Shown: piece after piece, positions 33,671-43,901 of the stretch
How the letters are laid out: every line of letters begins with the position of its first letter
Position numbering within the stretch: position 1 is the stretch's first letter
NCBI GenBank assembly: GCA_928212115.1
Contig: CAKMRJ010005634.1
Location: 124,456,277 to 124,520,276, forward strand
Length of the DNA: 64,000 nucleotides
Reading direction: 5' to 3'
Source: Lactuca virosa
Lineage: Eukaryota; Streptophyta; Magnoliopsida; Asterales; Asteraceae
Made by a program: the position numbers and the translations under genes
Notes under the pieces: model-generated
Told to the model about the DNA's origin: nothing
The model's input: only the letters and a program-made list of their open reading frames with translations
The model's database searches: none

Positions 33671-35492
33671 TATATAACTAAGATTCCAACGACATTCGGA
33701 CAAATAACAGGATACCCTAAGTCCACAACCAAACAAGGAACAAGAAATAAGGTGAGCTATCAGTCCTAAGTCCTTCAAGTCTTACTTATATAAATATATT
33801 GGTGTAGATATGGGTCTGAAAATAATGTAAGTTTAAAAGAAATTGAAAGCAATTTTAGCGTTTAAAAGAGTTTAATAAAAGGTTTTGAAATGCTTGAAAT
33901 CCATAAGTTTGATAACAACTTGAAGGTAATAGTAAATCTTTCTGTTTGTTCTAGTCATTAATCATATGTGATTAGAATAATGGCTAGAGTGTTTCAACTT
34001 GTATCCCCCCTAAAAGCATTTAAAATCATTTAAAAGGTTGATTAAGGGGTATGAACTCACCTGTAGTGAGTGGTTTGGATGGAAGTGTCGGATAGGATGG
34101 TAAGTGTCAAGTGGAGAGTTGAACACACACACGGATCCTATTTAACATGTAATGACACATATATGCCTCTAATTAGTCATTTAACAACTAATTAATCAAG
34201 TAAGGACACTCTAAAACATGGATAACGCTTTGATTCAAGTGCTAGGAGTATCTAGGGATTGCATCTAAAGAGAGTATGGCCTCACATTGGAGTTTACTTC
34301 CCATATGGTAACACCACATGTGTTTACGGTTTATGGTCATTTCCCCCATGAGTTGACGGTCGTAACCTCATGGTAATTAGCACCTTTGTGTGCTAAAAGG
34401 TCTTATAAGTCATGATTTAGCATCTTATAGTCAAGTCCAAGCCTTAGGAAGTCATGGTGGCACAATGGCACCACTTTATAGAGTTTACGGCCCATGGACC
34501 ATTCCCAATGAGTTTATGGCCGTAAACTCTATGTGTTCTTGACCTTTTTGATGATTAAGGTCCTAAAAACTTCTAGGAAGTGATCTAGACTAGTATCCAA
34601 GGCTAAGGAAGGGACCAGGGCTCATATGGCCCCCTTATTAGGGTTTACGGTTCATGGACCAACTCCTATGAAGTTTACGGTTTTGGGTTTACGGTCCAAG
34701 TGGGTTTACGGCCGTAAACCCATGGTAACTTCTACCATTTCGTGGTTTAAGGTCTTTAGCTCATGCATGCAAGGTTCTAGTCCAATATCCAAGCCCTAGA
34801 AGGTAATGGTGGTCCATATAAACCACCTTATGGTGTTTACGGTCCAAGGAGATTGCCTTGGCCGTAAACCCATGTGTTCTTGGGTGTTCTTGATGTTTTT
34901 CAATGGTTTAACAAGTTCATTCTAGTGTATAACAAGCTAGGACAAGAGTACTTACAATATAGAAGCTTGTTTGGGTGTTTAAGGTCCAAGAACACTAGTG
35001 TGTGTTCTTGGTGTTTTGAAGAACACTTGAAGATCTAAGTAAAAATGAAGAATTTATGGATGAAATGATGTATAACAACTAGATGAAAGGTTATAACAAC
35101 AAATCAAGTGAAGAAAAACTAACATTTTTGGAAGATTGGAAGGAGAGTGTTATGATACTTGAGAGAGAAGTTGGGAGTTCTTGAGTTTGAAAGTTGGATA
35201 ATGAAGGAATGAAGAGTAAACTCATGTTATATGCATGAGTTCATGGTCAAAGGGGAGTTTACGGCCCAAACTCCTCATGTTTGGCCGTAAACACCTAATT
35301 AAGGTGTTATCTGTTTATTTGTTACACATCACTCCTAAAAGATACTTCCTTTTATTTGTTCGTTTGACGAATTTAAAAATAAAAACACCCAAACGGACTT
35401 TAAACCGGCTAAAATCAATAGAGATGAATTTGACTATTAATTGAAGTGTTTGACTTTAGAGTTTGTACAAATGAAAATTTCGGGTTGTCACA
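32492..35492 (-). mobile_element. solo LTR D2 (gypsy-type, 3.0 kb) nested in gypsy B LTR
   Basis: Same family as D1: starts TGTCACACCCCAAAACCGG, ends TTTCGGGTTGTCACA, with a perfect CATAC duplication. It has no internal domain. Relative to D1 it carries a (CA)n(TA)n expansion (33603-33676), an extra copy of the GACTC...GTACACCTCGGGGAGTC segment (about 33100-33210) and more diverged GTTTACGG copies over 34290-35290. No genes. Confidence 0.92.
33603..33676. repeat. (CA)n(TA)n compound microsatellite
   Basis: CA x9 followed by about 28 TA units with one interruption, in D2. D1 has only a short ATATATAT at the same place (about 8790-8800). Confidence 0.9.
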
Positions 35493-35497
35493 CATAC
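35493..35497. repeat. target-site duplication of D2, right copy (CATAC)
   Basis: Matches 32487-32491. Confidence 0.9.
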
Positions 35498-35966
35498 CAA
35501 CTATTTCTTCTACCCATGTTTTACCCAACATTTTGTAGATAAAAAAATACATATACAGTTTAAATTATTTAAAAATCTGTATAAATCATTCTTTCAACAT
35601 CCACCGCAAATAAACAAACAATATGTATTCACATAGCACGTATTTTATATAAAATACTTCATATATATGTGTAAGATGAAAGTAACTATACACTCACACG
35701 ATTTAATGATAATCGGGCAGCACTTCGTTTCCTAAAACGATCGTTTCTAATAAAACCGGGAGTTTTATTGAGAAACCGGGCTCTGCGAGGGTTGGGCTTC
35801 AAAACCGAAAAGATAAATTTTTCTAGGTCTTCGGGCACTTTGGGGCGTGTTTCGGGTGTTTGGTATAATACCGGGGCTTTGCGGGAAGTGAGAATGAAAG
35901 AAATATGGGTTTAGGGGTGTAAAATGTCACTTTTCCAAAATATACCCGGGAGGTCTCGCACCCTTC

Positions 35967-35974
35967 TATTTATA
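35967..35974 (-). promoter_or_regulatory. TATA box, 5' LTR of gypsy B
   Basis: TATTTATA on the plus strand, same position as in the other three LTRs of this family. D2 lies downstream of it, so transcription from here would have to cross D2 to reach gag. Confidence 0.55.
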
Positions 35975-37104
35975 GGGGCGAGGCTTCTGATCGGACGGCT
36001 GAGAGGACTCCACGCGGCAGCAGATCCGAAGAGAAGGCACATGGCTCGCACGTGCGAGGGTCCAGGTGTGGGCTTCTGATTGGACCGAGGTCTAGGTCCG
36101 AGGTTCGGAGTCGTGGCACACCATACGAAGGTCGGACACGTCAGGAGAAAGCACGCGTCCTACTCCTACTGGACCGCACTTCGGATGCGAGGGAATGCGA
36201 CACGCCTCGCCAGCTGGCCTCAGTGACACAGCATTTTCGGATACGTGGCGCGCATGGAGCGAAGGTGACGTGGCCGAACACCACCCATGCGAAATTCCTC
36301 GGTTTTAGCATTTTTTCTCGATTTTTGTGCTAAAACTTCTAAAATCCATAACTTTCGCATACGGGCTCCGTTTTTGACGTTATTTATATGCACGCATAGT
36401 TAAATTACGCTCTACAACTTTCGTTTAGACTTCGTTGACTAATTTTTAATTTAATTTTAATATTATTATTTTAACAGACCGGGACAGGAAATCCGTTAAA
36501 AATTCATAACTTCTTCATCCGACGTCCGTTTTCGTCTGTCTTTTTACCGTTGTACTCCTATTGACGAGACCTTCGATTCTCGTTTAGGTTGTGTCGGCTA
36601 AAAATCACTCGATCCAAAATTCGAGTTTTTAGCTGTCTAATGCTAAGCTGAAACTTAGAAAAATCATAACTTTCTCATACGAAGTCAGATTTGGACGTTC
36701 TTTTTATACATACTCTCGGTTTAACGAACACTACGACTTTCATTTAGATTACTAACGCTAAAAAGTAGTTTATCAAAAACTCACTTTTTACGTCATTCAG
36801 CACCGTGCCCGTTTTATCGCGGAACTTTGACAAGTCATAACTTCTTCGTTATAACTCGGATTTCGGTATTCTTTATATATCTTGAATCCTTGTCACGACC
36901 ACTACAACTTTCTTAATAGATATCGGATTTATCTAATATTTATTTTCGACACTCATTTTTATTCTTAATTAATTACATCCTAATAATTAAGCATAAAACA
37001 CATAATTCACATAATTCCTTTTAATTTCTTCAAAATGAGTTACAAAGGTTAACCTAGACTATTATGTCAATATTAATGTCTAGCCTAGAAACACGGACGT
37101 TACA

Positions 37105-38160
37105 CAAAGTATCCAAACAAGGTGTGTAATCTTGGGAGTCGATTCGTAGATTTAAACAAGAATCGCATATTAAGAATATGTGTTTCCATGAGAAAAGTCA
37201 AAGTTTATTTTCATTCTAGAGGTTCATATGAGGCTTGTGTGCATGTAAAAGCAAGTGGGGGTATTGTTGTCCTCCTGGTATTGCATGTTGATGATAATAC
37301 TACTCATAGGAAACATTGTCCTAAAGTTGCAAAGAGCAAAAGCTTGGGAATTGTTCACTATGATGTACATAGGCAAGCAACATTGATAGTTAGTGTTCAG
37401 ATTTAAAAGTCTAGATTAAAATGTTTAATAGGACTCAGTCAAAGCACATATATTGAAAAGTTTAAACATATAAAATATTACAAGAAAGAATTGCTCATAT
37501 TCATCAGAGCATGGACTTGAGCGAATCTCAAATTTTTTTTGTTGACATGAAAATAAAAGGATCAGTCGAGTCCCATATGCTTTGGATATAGGATCAATCA
37601 TACACACTATTAGTTATGATTATTTTTATGTCTTAGATGTTTTCTGCATCATGAGTCTATATCAAAATTTTGATCGACTGAATCACTAGAGAATGATCAA
37701 GAACCTTTTAAGGTATTTGAGAGATACCAAGGAATGGTTTCTTGTAGACAATAGAGAACATAATTGGGAAGATTTATAATGATACCAATTTTAGAGATGA
37801 CTTTAAGCAATAATATAAATAGATATTCATTTTGAATTTTAGCTTGAAAGGTTTCATATAGGAGACGGTGGTAGACTCGACCGTGTGAGTAAGATTACAT
37901 TAGTACAAGTGAAGTATACAAGGAGCCTACCTGGACTATAAAACTTCATAGTTGACCTTGGATTTTGTTTTAAGTAACAAACTACAACTGAAAATATTCT
38001 ATGATGTTGCAGTTATGTTGACTAATGATCCTTTTGATCACAGAAGGTCAATGCACAAAAAGTGGAAATTCCACTTCATCCAAGAGAGGTTTTAGGATGG
38101 AGATCTAGTTGTGAAGTGAGTATCTTCCGGATAATTCATTCACAATAATGATGACCAAAT
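37105..38160 (+). pseudogene. copia RT C-terminal half and RNase H (copia-2)
   Basis: It begins YPNKVCNL, the direct continuation of the RT trace that stops at 25285. The frame 37122-37406 includes EACVHVKASG and VVLLVLHVDDN; the catalytic box, usually YVDD, reads HVDD. The PYALDIGSII motif follows (37573-37605), then NHWRMIKNLLRYLRDTKEWF with frame changes (37680-37740) and RNase H pieces (YTDTNFRDDFK, near 37775; DSTV; a late DHRRSMHKK...HFI segment at about 38038-38080). Many stops. Confidence 0.7.
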
Positions 38161-38930
38161 GAAATATGATATCCATGCTAACATCATTGGCATGAAAAGT
38201 GTTGACAACTTTAGTTGTAAAGGAGATTACCCCAAAACATTCATATAATCAATAACTCTGTAATTGTATGGTGATTAGATAATATGGATTTGTTTATATT
38301 CAAGAGTATGATACCATAGACAGTTAGTTTGTTATTGTGTTTCATTTTGTGTTTCAATTCCTAAGTATTTAATATACTCAAAAGTCCACATTCGATAATA
38401 TTTTTGGGAGTAAGAAATGATTTAAGACTGCTATGGAGTATTAGTAGATTGTCTAATGTGATTGGATATAGCATGGAGATTGTTGCTATAGTCATGAATG
38501 ATTAAATGAAGATTTTAAGTATTTGATAAACCCGTGCTTAGAGACTACTTTGTGAATTCAATCATGAATAATTCTAAGACGATAACATCATCTATTCTTC
38601 AAACGGGAATACATAAGTTATAGTTTACAAGTCTGTTGTGCATTGGTTTTGCATTAGCGCATCCGTTTCTGAATTTTATAAAATTTAATCTGATGTTTGG
38701 CATGGTGAGTAAAGGGTATGATTATATAGTCAAAGTTTATTCGCTCTTTTTTCATTCATAGGAAAAATGATATCTTAGGGTCCCTCTGTTGTTTAATGTT
38801 GAGATTCGTGAGCAAGGCCTTTCCCAAACTAAATTGATGTGCTCAATTGTTAGTTTGAACTTAGTCATCATAAATCGGAAATCAGGAAACGAAAACTATA
38901 AGATTGATTTACAAATAGAAAAGAAAAATA
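38161..38930 (+). other. 3' untranslated tail of copia-2
   Basis: Noncoding. The AAATTGATGTGCTCAATTGTTAG segment (from 38840) parallels copia-1 at 7426-7450. The homology stops at about 38930, short of a purine tract or 3' LTR. Confidence 0.5.
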
Positions 38931-38979
38931 AATTATGTATTACATAATTATTATTTGTTAACTTGTTTACTTATATTCT

Positions 38980-39124
38980 TAGGATTAATGTTATATTTAT
39001 TAATTTTTTAATAATTTTTTCAATAATTAATGGTCCCCGATTAATCCTCAGATTAATCCCCGCCTAGCCGATTAATCCCTTGACGCCAATCCACCGCCGA
39101 ACTACCGTCGAACGATTTCTGCAA

Positions 39125-39127
<3 letters not shown>
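38980..39127 (+). repeat. TAATC-rich repeat R1
   Basis: About 148 bp running from TAGGATTAATGTTATATTTA to GCGATTTCTGCAAC-like DNA, containing CCCCGATTAATCC and CGCCTAGCCGATTAAT. A second copy, R2, is at 39600-39735. Confidence 0.7.

Positions 39128-39206
<79 letters not shown>
39127..39206. repeat. (TA)n microsatellite
   Basis: About 80 bp of TA repeat with one TATTATA interruption, directly after R1. Confidence 0.9.
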
Positions 39207-39208
<2 letters not shown>

Positions 39209-39326
39209 GGTAGTGATGGGCGATGAGACATACGGGATGATAGATGAAAAATTATTAGGAGAGGTCTGTAAAAATATAGGTGATAACATGACTTTTACAT
39301 GAGATGATTGCCATGTTTGTGATATA
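39207..39326. other. fragment left of element C, possibly part of the gypsy LTR remnant
   Basis: No genes. The GAGATGATTGCCATGTTTGTGATATA end is weakly like the reverse of 32430-32460 in the gypsy B LTR. It should join the remnant at 50430 if element C is removed. Confidence 0.35.
39322..39326. repeat. target-site duplication of element C, left copy (ATATA)
   Basis: ATATA, matched at 50430-50434. Low-complexity sequence, but the position at both LTR ends is exact. Confidence 0.7.
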
Positions 39327-42300
39327 TGTCACACCCCGCTAAAGCGGAAACATGAGGCGTGGCAGTACAAATGGTCTCATAGCTGGAATTAATCGGACCT
39401 AATCGGGCCTCCACCAATGAGATTTATTGCTAATCGGTTGCTATAATCGGGTTTGGTCAATACAGGTCAAAGTTGGAATTAATCGGACCTAATCGGTCCT
39501 AATCGGACTTAATCGGACCTTATCGGGTTTGGTTAACACAGGTCAAAGTCGGACCTAATCGTCCTAATCGGACATAATCGCCGATTAATCGCTTTTTTGT
39601 AGGATTAAAATTAGATTTATAAATTTTTGAATAATTTTCTGAATAATTAATAGTCCCCGATTAATCCCCGCCTAGCCGATTAATGCCTAATCGCTAGTCC
39701 ACCGATTAGTGGTCGATTAGCGATTTCTGCAACCATGGTATCATGTACTCCAGCCATCGGGCGAGTGAGGAGTTATAAATTCCTAATAGCGCTATCCATA
39801 ATGACCATTGGCTCAAAGAGTTAATGGTTGGAGTAAAGTGTAAGGGAAGGGACTTAAGACGTTAAGGCCTCATGTTTCAAGTTGCACAGACATACATAGC
39901 AAAACATAGCAATTATGTTTGATACAAATCAATTTGAATACAACGAACAAAAAAATAGTTTTTTTTTCGAACATGATTTCCACCCCAAAACATAAAAACC
40001 GAAAATAGGGGGAGTCGTGAATACTCACAATGCTTTGAGATGATGCAAATGATGCCCTGAACTAAGTTCCACTTGTACCACTATCGATTTCTACACGATG
40101 TTACACACTAGTGAGTCTCTAAACAAAATCTAATACTAGTATACTTACTACTACAATAGAATTATGTCAATATTGTGTCAAAATTTAATATTGTTATGTT
40201 ACAAACATTTTTCTATGAAATTTAGATTTCTATGAATCAATTTGTTGAATAACAAATTCAAGTGGAATTTCTCATTATTGAAATGTTAAAGTTTAACGTT
40301 TTAAGAGGTGTTCCAATGATTAAATATTCAAAAAGTAAATCAATTTAGTTCTAAAATTTCCTAAACTTTGTATTTCAGTTTCAACTAACGTTAAAGATGT
40401 TAAGATAAATTTTCTTGAATTTTTGATTTGTCTAACTATTTTTCACCATTTTAATTCCTTGAATAATCATAAAATCATGGAAAATAGTAAACAATCATGA
40501 AAAATTCTTATAATTTTTGTGTAAGTTTGTTACAGTGTACATAATCTGGCAAAAATAATAAAATATATTTCAAACAGTTTAACACGATTTTTCTGATTTT
40601 TGAGTATTTATTCTATCAAAATAGAGATAAATAGAAAACAGTTTCAAAATTCCCCAAACTTTTTGTACTAGTGTTATTACATATCTAAAAGCTGGGAAAA
40701 ACATAAAATTTTGTTTCCAAACAGTTTAGATATTTTCTTTGTATTATTCACTTAAATAAGCATTAATTCGTGAATAATTATTAAACTGTTAAGGAAAATT
40801 ACCAAACTTTTTGTAAACTTTATATATAGTGTACATTATCTGGGAAAAATACCAATCATAAAGAAATTATTAAATGCTCTTTTAATATCTCGGAACATGG
40901 TTTTATGATTCATTTAAGTCAATCATAAAGAAAATTAAAAATCCTAGAAAACAGTAAAAAAATTGATGAAACTTCATGCGAGATGTTTAATAACTCTAAG
41001 GGTCATCCACGAATTTATCCAGGATTTATGGACCCCGGAAAGTATTTTATATGATTTATTGATCTATTTTCTTCCAATAATTATAATAATTGAAGAAAAA
41101 TGAATTATTTTCTGAAAATTTACAGATCATCTTATTTTGTTGTTTGAATAGAAAAGGCGTTTTAGATATTTATTTAAGAATAAATAAATCTACCACCATC
41201 ATCATCAAATGCGAAGGGTATATGAACATGAATAAGATTTTATCATGAAGAAACAAGAAGATGAAGAAGATACTAAAAATATGTCAAGAATAAAGAGGTA
41301 TAACAAGAAAAATTATAAAAAATTATTATGAGGCTGATTTATAGAGGGAAAGAATGGGAGTTTTAGAGAGAAGGAAAGAATGAAAAGAAGGATTTCATCT
41401 ATTTGGATACCCAATCTCTCTCGTCATCTCTTTGGGGTTTCTCTCCACCAAAATGGGTCACCAAAATATAGAGACGTGTGCTAACATATGAATAATGAAC
41501 TAGAAAAACCTCTCCCACATAAGTTGCTTCTACCATCCGATTTTCTCTAGAGAGAAATTTAGAGAGACAACTAGAGTGGTAGAGTGAATAAGTGAGTGAA
41601 TTGATTGAGTTTTGGGGAAGAATGGTCTTGGGAGGGATGAGGCCGATTTTTGAGTGGAGAGAGGAGATTTTATTTTATTTTATTTAGTTATTTTATATTA
41701 ATTCCCTAATTTTTATTTATTTTCTTTCAATTTATATAAAATGTGTATTTTATATAAAATTTGTTCATAACTCTTGGATTTTTAACTTATAAATGTAAAG
41801 TTAATGTTAATGAATTAAATTAATTTCTTTGATTATATTTCAACATTTTAAATATATTAATTTGATATTATAGTATTTTAAATTTTTTCATGAGATTTTA
41901 ATATAAAACTTCATAAACTTGAGTTTTTATGACTTTTAGGGTTTTTTAAGGAATTTTGTAAATCTTTGGATATCAAAATAAGTTGAATCTTTGAGACTTC
42001 AAACTATTTTAGAGTTTCATAACTCTTATTCAAGTTAGAAATAATGTTTGTAATTTATTTTTATCGGTTTATTGGCATTCTATGTGGTGGTTTCGAGATT
42101 CACGCGGAATTGAAGAATCAAGCATATTAGTCTTTGTTTTCAACTTTGACTTAAGTTCCAACAAGACTCGGACCTAATTTATACTACTAGATCAAATGCA
42201 TGACGTGGGTATATGATTGATGAAAAGGTGTTCAAGTCAAGGAATGACCCGAATTTGAATAGTTGTTACAGTTAAAGTAACTATAGAAGTCACATATCAA

Positions 42301-42458
42301 TGTGAAAGCTAAGTATACTATCCTTCAATTCTACTTGTTTCCAAGTTTCTAGTAGGTTATAATTAGCTTCTAGTTACTAAGTCTAGTATGTGTCGTGCCT
42401 ATATGTGCAACTAGGTTTATCAATTCTAGAACCGTCTTGAATTTTGACGGTTGGCACA
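39327..42458 (-). repeat. 3' LTR of element C (3.1 kb)
   Basis: Plus-strand ends TGTCACACCCCGCTAAAG and GACGGTTGGCACA. Compared with the other LTR it has a different segment at 39383-39735 (containing R2 and TAATCGG repeats) and lacks three pieces that are present there (about 47880-48450, 48797-49066 and 49206-49290). Confidence 0.85.
39383..39735. repeat. TAATCGG minisatellite and R2 inside the 3' LTR of C
   Basis: About ten copies of CTAATCGGAC or close variants (39385-39590), followed by R2 (39600-39735), a diverged copy of R1. The other LTR has about 670 bp of different sequence here (46098-46769). Confidence 0.75.
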
Positions 42459-42473
42459 TTCTCCTCCGGTTGA
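42459..42473 (-). other. polypurine tract of element C
   Basis: The minus strand reads ACCGGAGGAGAA just before the 3' LTR start TGTGCCAACC. Confidence 0.65.
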
Positions 42474-43821
42474 AAGAATTTCGTCCCAAAGTTCAATTTG
42501 TGACGTATTCTATTAGAACTCAGCCGAATACAATTGTATAGCTGGAGAGGTGGTGAATTGGAGAGCTCTTTGATTATTTTGGGTTAATTCCTCAAGGGAA
42601 GAGCCTAATTCCTTAGCTATAATCAAATTAGTTTTTCCTTAATTCGATTTTTACAGTCTAGATTGTGAGAAATTAGGATCATGGAAATCATGATCCAACC
42701 ATGGTGACCTAGTTGAAAAGATTATCTAGTTCGATATTAACTAACATAAAAGAGCATTATAAGTTTTTCTGAAGCATCAACCGCATTGGGTGCTAAATCC
42801 ACACTGATCCTTAAGTCGCATTCTAAATCATCGCTAAGTGTAACTTCGCCGTCTAATAAAGAAGGGATTAGGAACAATTTGTTCACTTCCGAATTAGCTA
42901 CTAAATCTGAAAAAGGTATATTCGGAAATAATAAGGGGTAGCACGAATGAAAGAGAAGCAATCGACGGTAAGTTCCTAATGATACGTGCTATCGGTACAT
43001 CTCAAGCGTAAAACTATTTAAGTCCCGTCTACAAAAGAAAATACGAAACAATCGAGGATTTTCGAAGCTATAATTTCCACTACGGGTACTCTTACTATTA
43101 TAGAACCATATTGAAGAGTATAGTTAGAGAGTCGTTGTTTCTAATGAAGGTAGTGAAAGTTTATGATATTTTAAATCGCATTATCTAGATAGCATTTTGA
43201 GTGTTTAGAACTGATAAGTAATCTCACTATTATCAAAATGTGTAATAATTCCATGAAAATGAAGATACATGTGTGGCGATCAAACGAAGTAGTAAAATAA
43301 TATAAAGATTACTTAAGGTTAAAGGCTTAAGTCGTCATTAAAAGAATTTGTATAGAAATATTTAGATTCCCCTTTTGAAAATTGTCTATTTGTCCAAGTC
43401 AAGAAAAATACAAGTTTAAGAGGAGTCAGGGTATTTATGAAAACAAGTTTGTGAGTTTAGGAATTCACTGGAGACTGCAAAGTAGAATGTTATTTTAAGA
43501 ATTGAGTAAAAATATCGATCATTTAAAATAGTGCATTCTTAATTCAGTGATTGTACCAAAAACAATCATTTTAAGGATAGATAATCGTAACATTTAAAAC
43601 TTTTTAAATTTTTAAAGAAAAGAAGAAACATAAGAAAATGTATTCTTTCACATATATTTTCTGGATTTAGAAAAATGATAAGACCAATGGTATTCATCTT
43701 GTGTATTAATTGCACTTTAAATCAAGTTGCTGAATTTAGTACGAAAGAGAAAATGTAAATAAAGATTACTTGTTTACAGTAGATTTCATAATAAAAATAA
43801 AATGTATGTGATAAAAGGCGT

Positions 43822-43901
<80 letters not shown>

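Larger units (their letters stand above)
25286..37104 (-). mobile_element. gypsy B: same family as A, inverted, internally deleted
   Basis: Minus-strand element with 3' LTR 25286-27786, pol remnant 27840-29880, an unrecognised block 29881-30653, shortened gag 30654-31241, primer site 31596-31607 and a 5' LTR 31610-37104 that is split by solo LTR D2. Without D2 the 5' LTR is about 2.49 kb, close to the 2.50-kb 3' LTR. Compared with A it lacks most of the capsid, all of protease and most of RT, so it could only have moved with help. Confidence 0.88.
31610..37104 (-). repeat. 5' LTR of gypsy B, interrupted by solo LTR D2
   Basis: LTR sequence occupies 31610-32491 and 35493-37104. Ends are TGTGACATCCCC and GGACGTTACA. 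In the right part a GC-rich block holds the 14-bp palindrome CTCGCACGTGCGAG (36045-36058) and a TATA box at 35967-35974. Confidence 0.88.
11226..38930 (+). mobile_element. copia-2: Ty1/copia body split by inserted elements
   Basis: Pieces of one decayed copia element occur in the correct order and orientation: leader 11226-11704 and 12502-13000, gag 13355-13740, pre-integrase 14225-14441, integrase to RT 24035-25285, RT to RNase H 37105-38160 and 3' tail to about 38930. The gaps are an inverted LTR, gypsy A and gypsy B. Coding homology continues across each gypsy once the element and one target duplication are ignored. No 3' LTR is seen; the tail runs into unrelated DNA at about 38930. Confidence 0.75.

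Noticed and set aside
33529..33778. Frames with repeated Tyr-Ile (also 39053-39289)
   Set aside because: Produced by TA and CA microsatellites.
42737..42961. 74-codon minus-strand frame in element C
   Set aside because: No recognisable family, no conserved context; likely chance.
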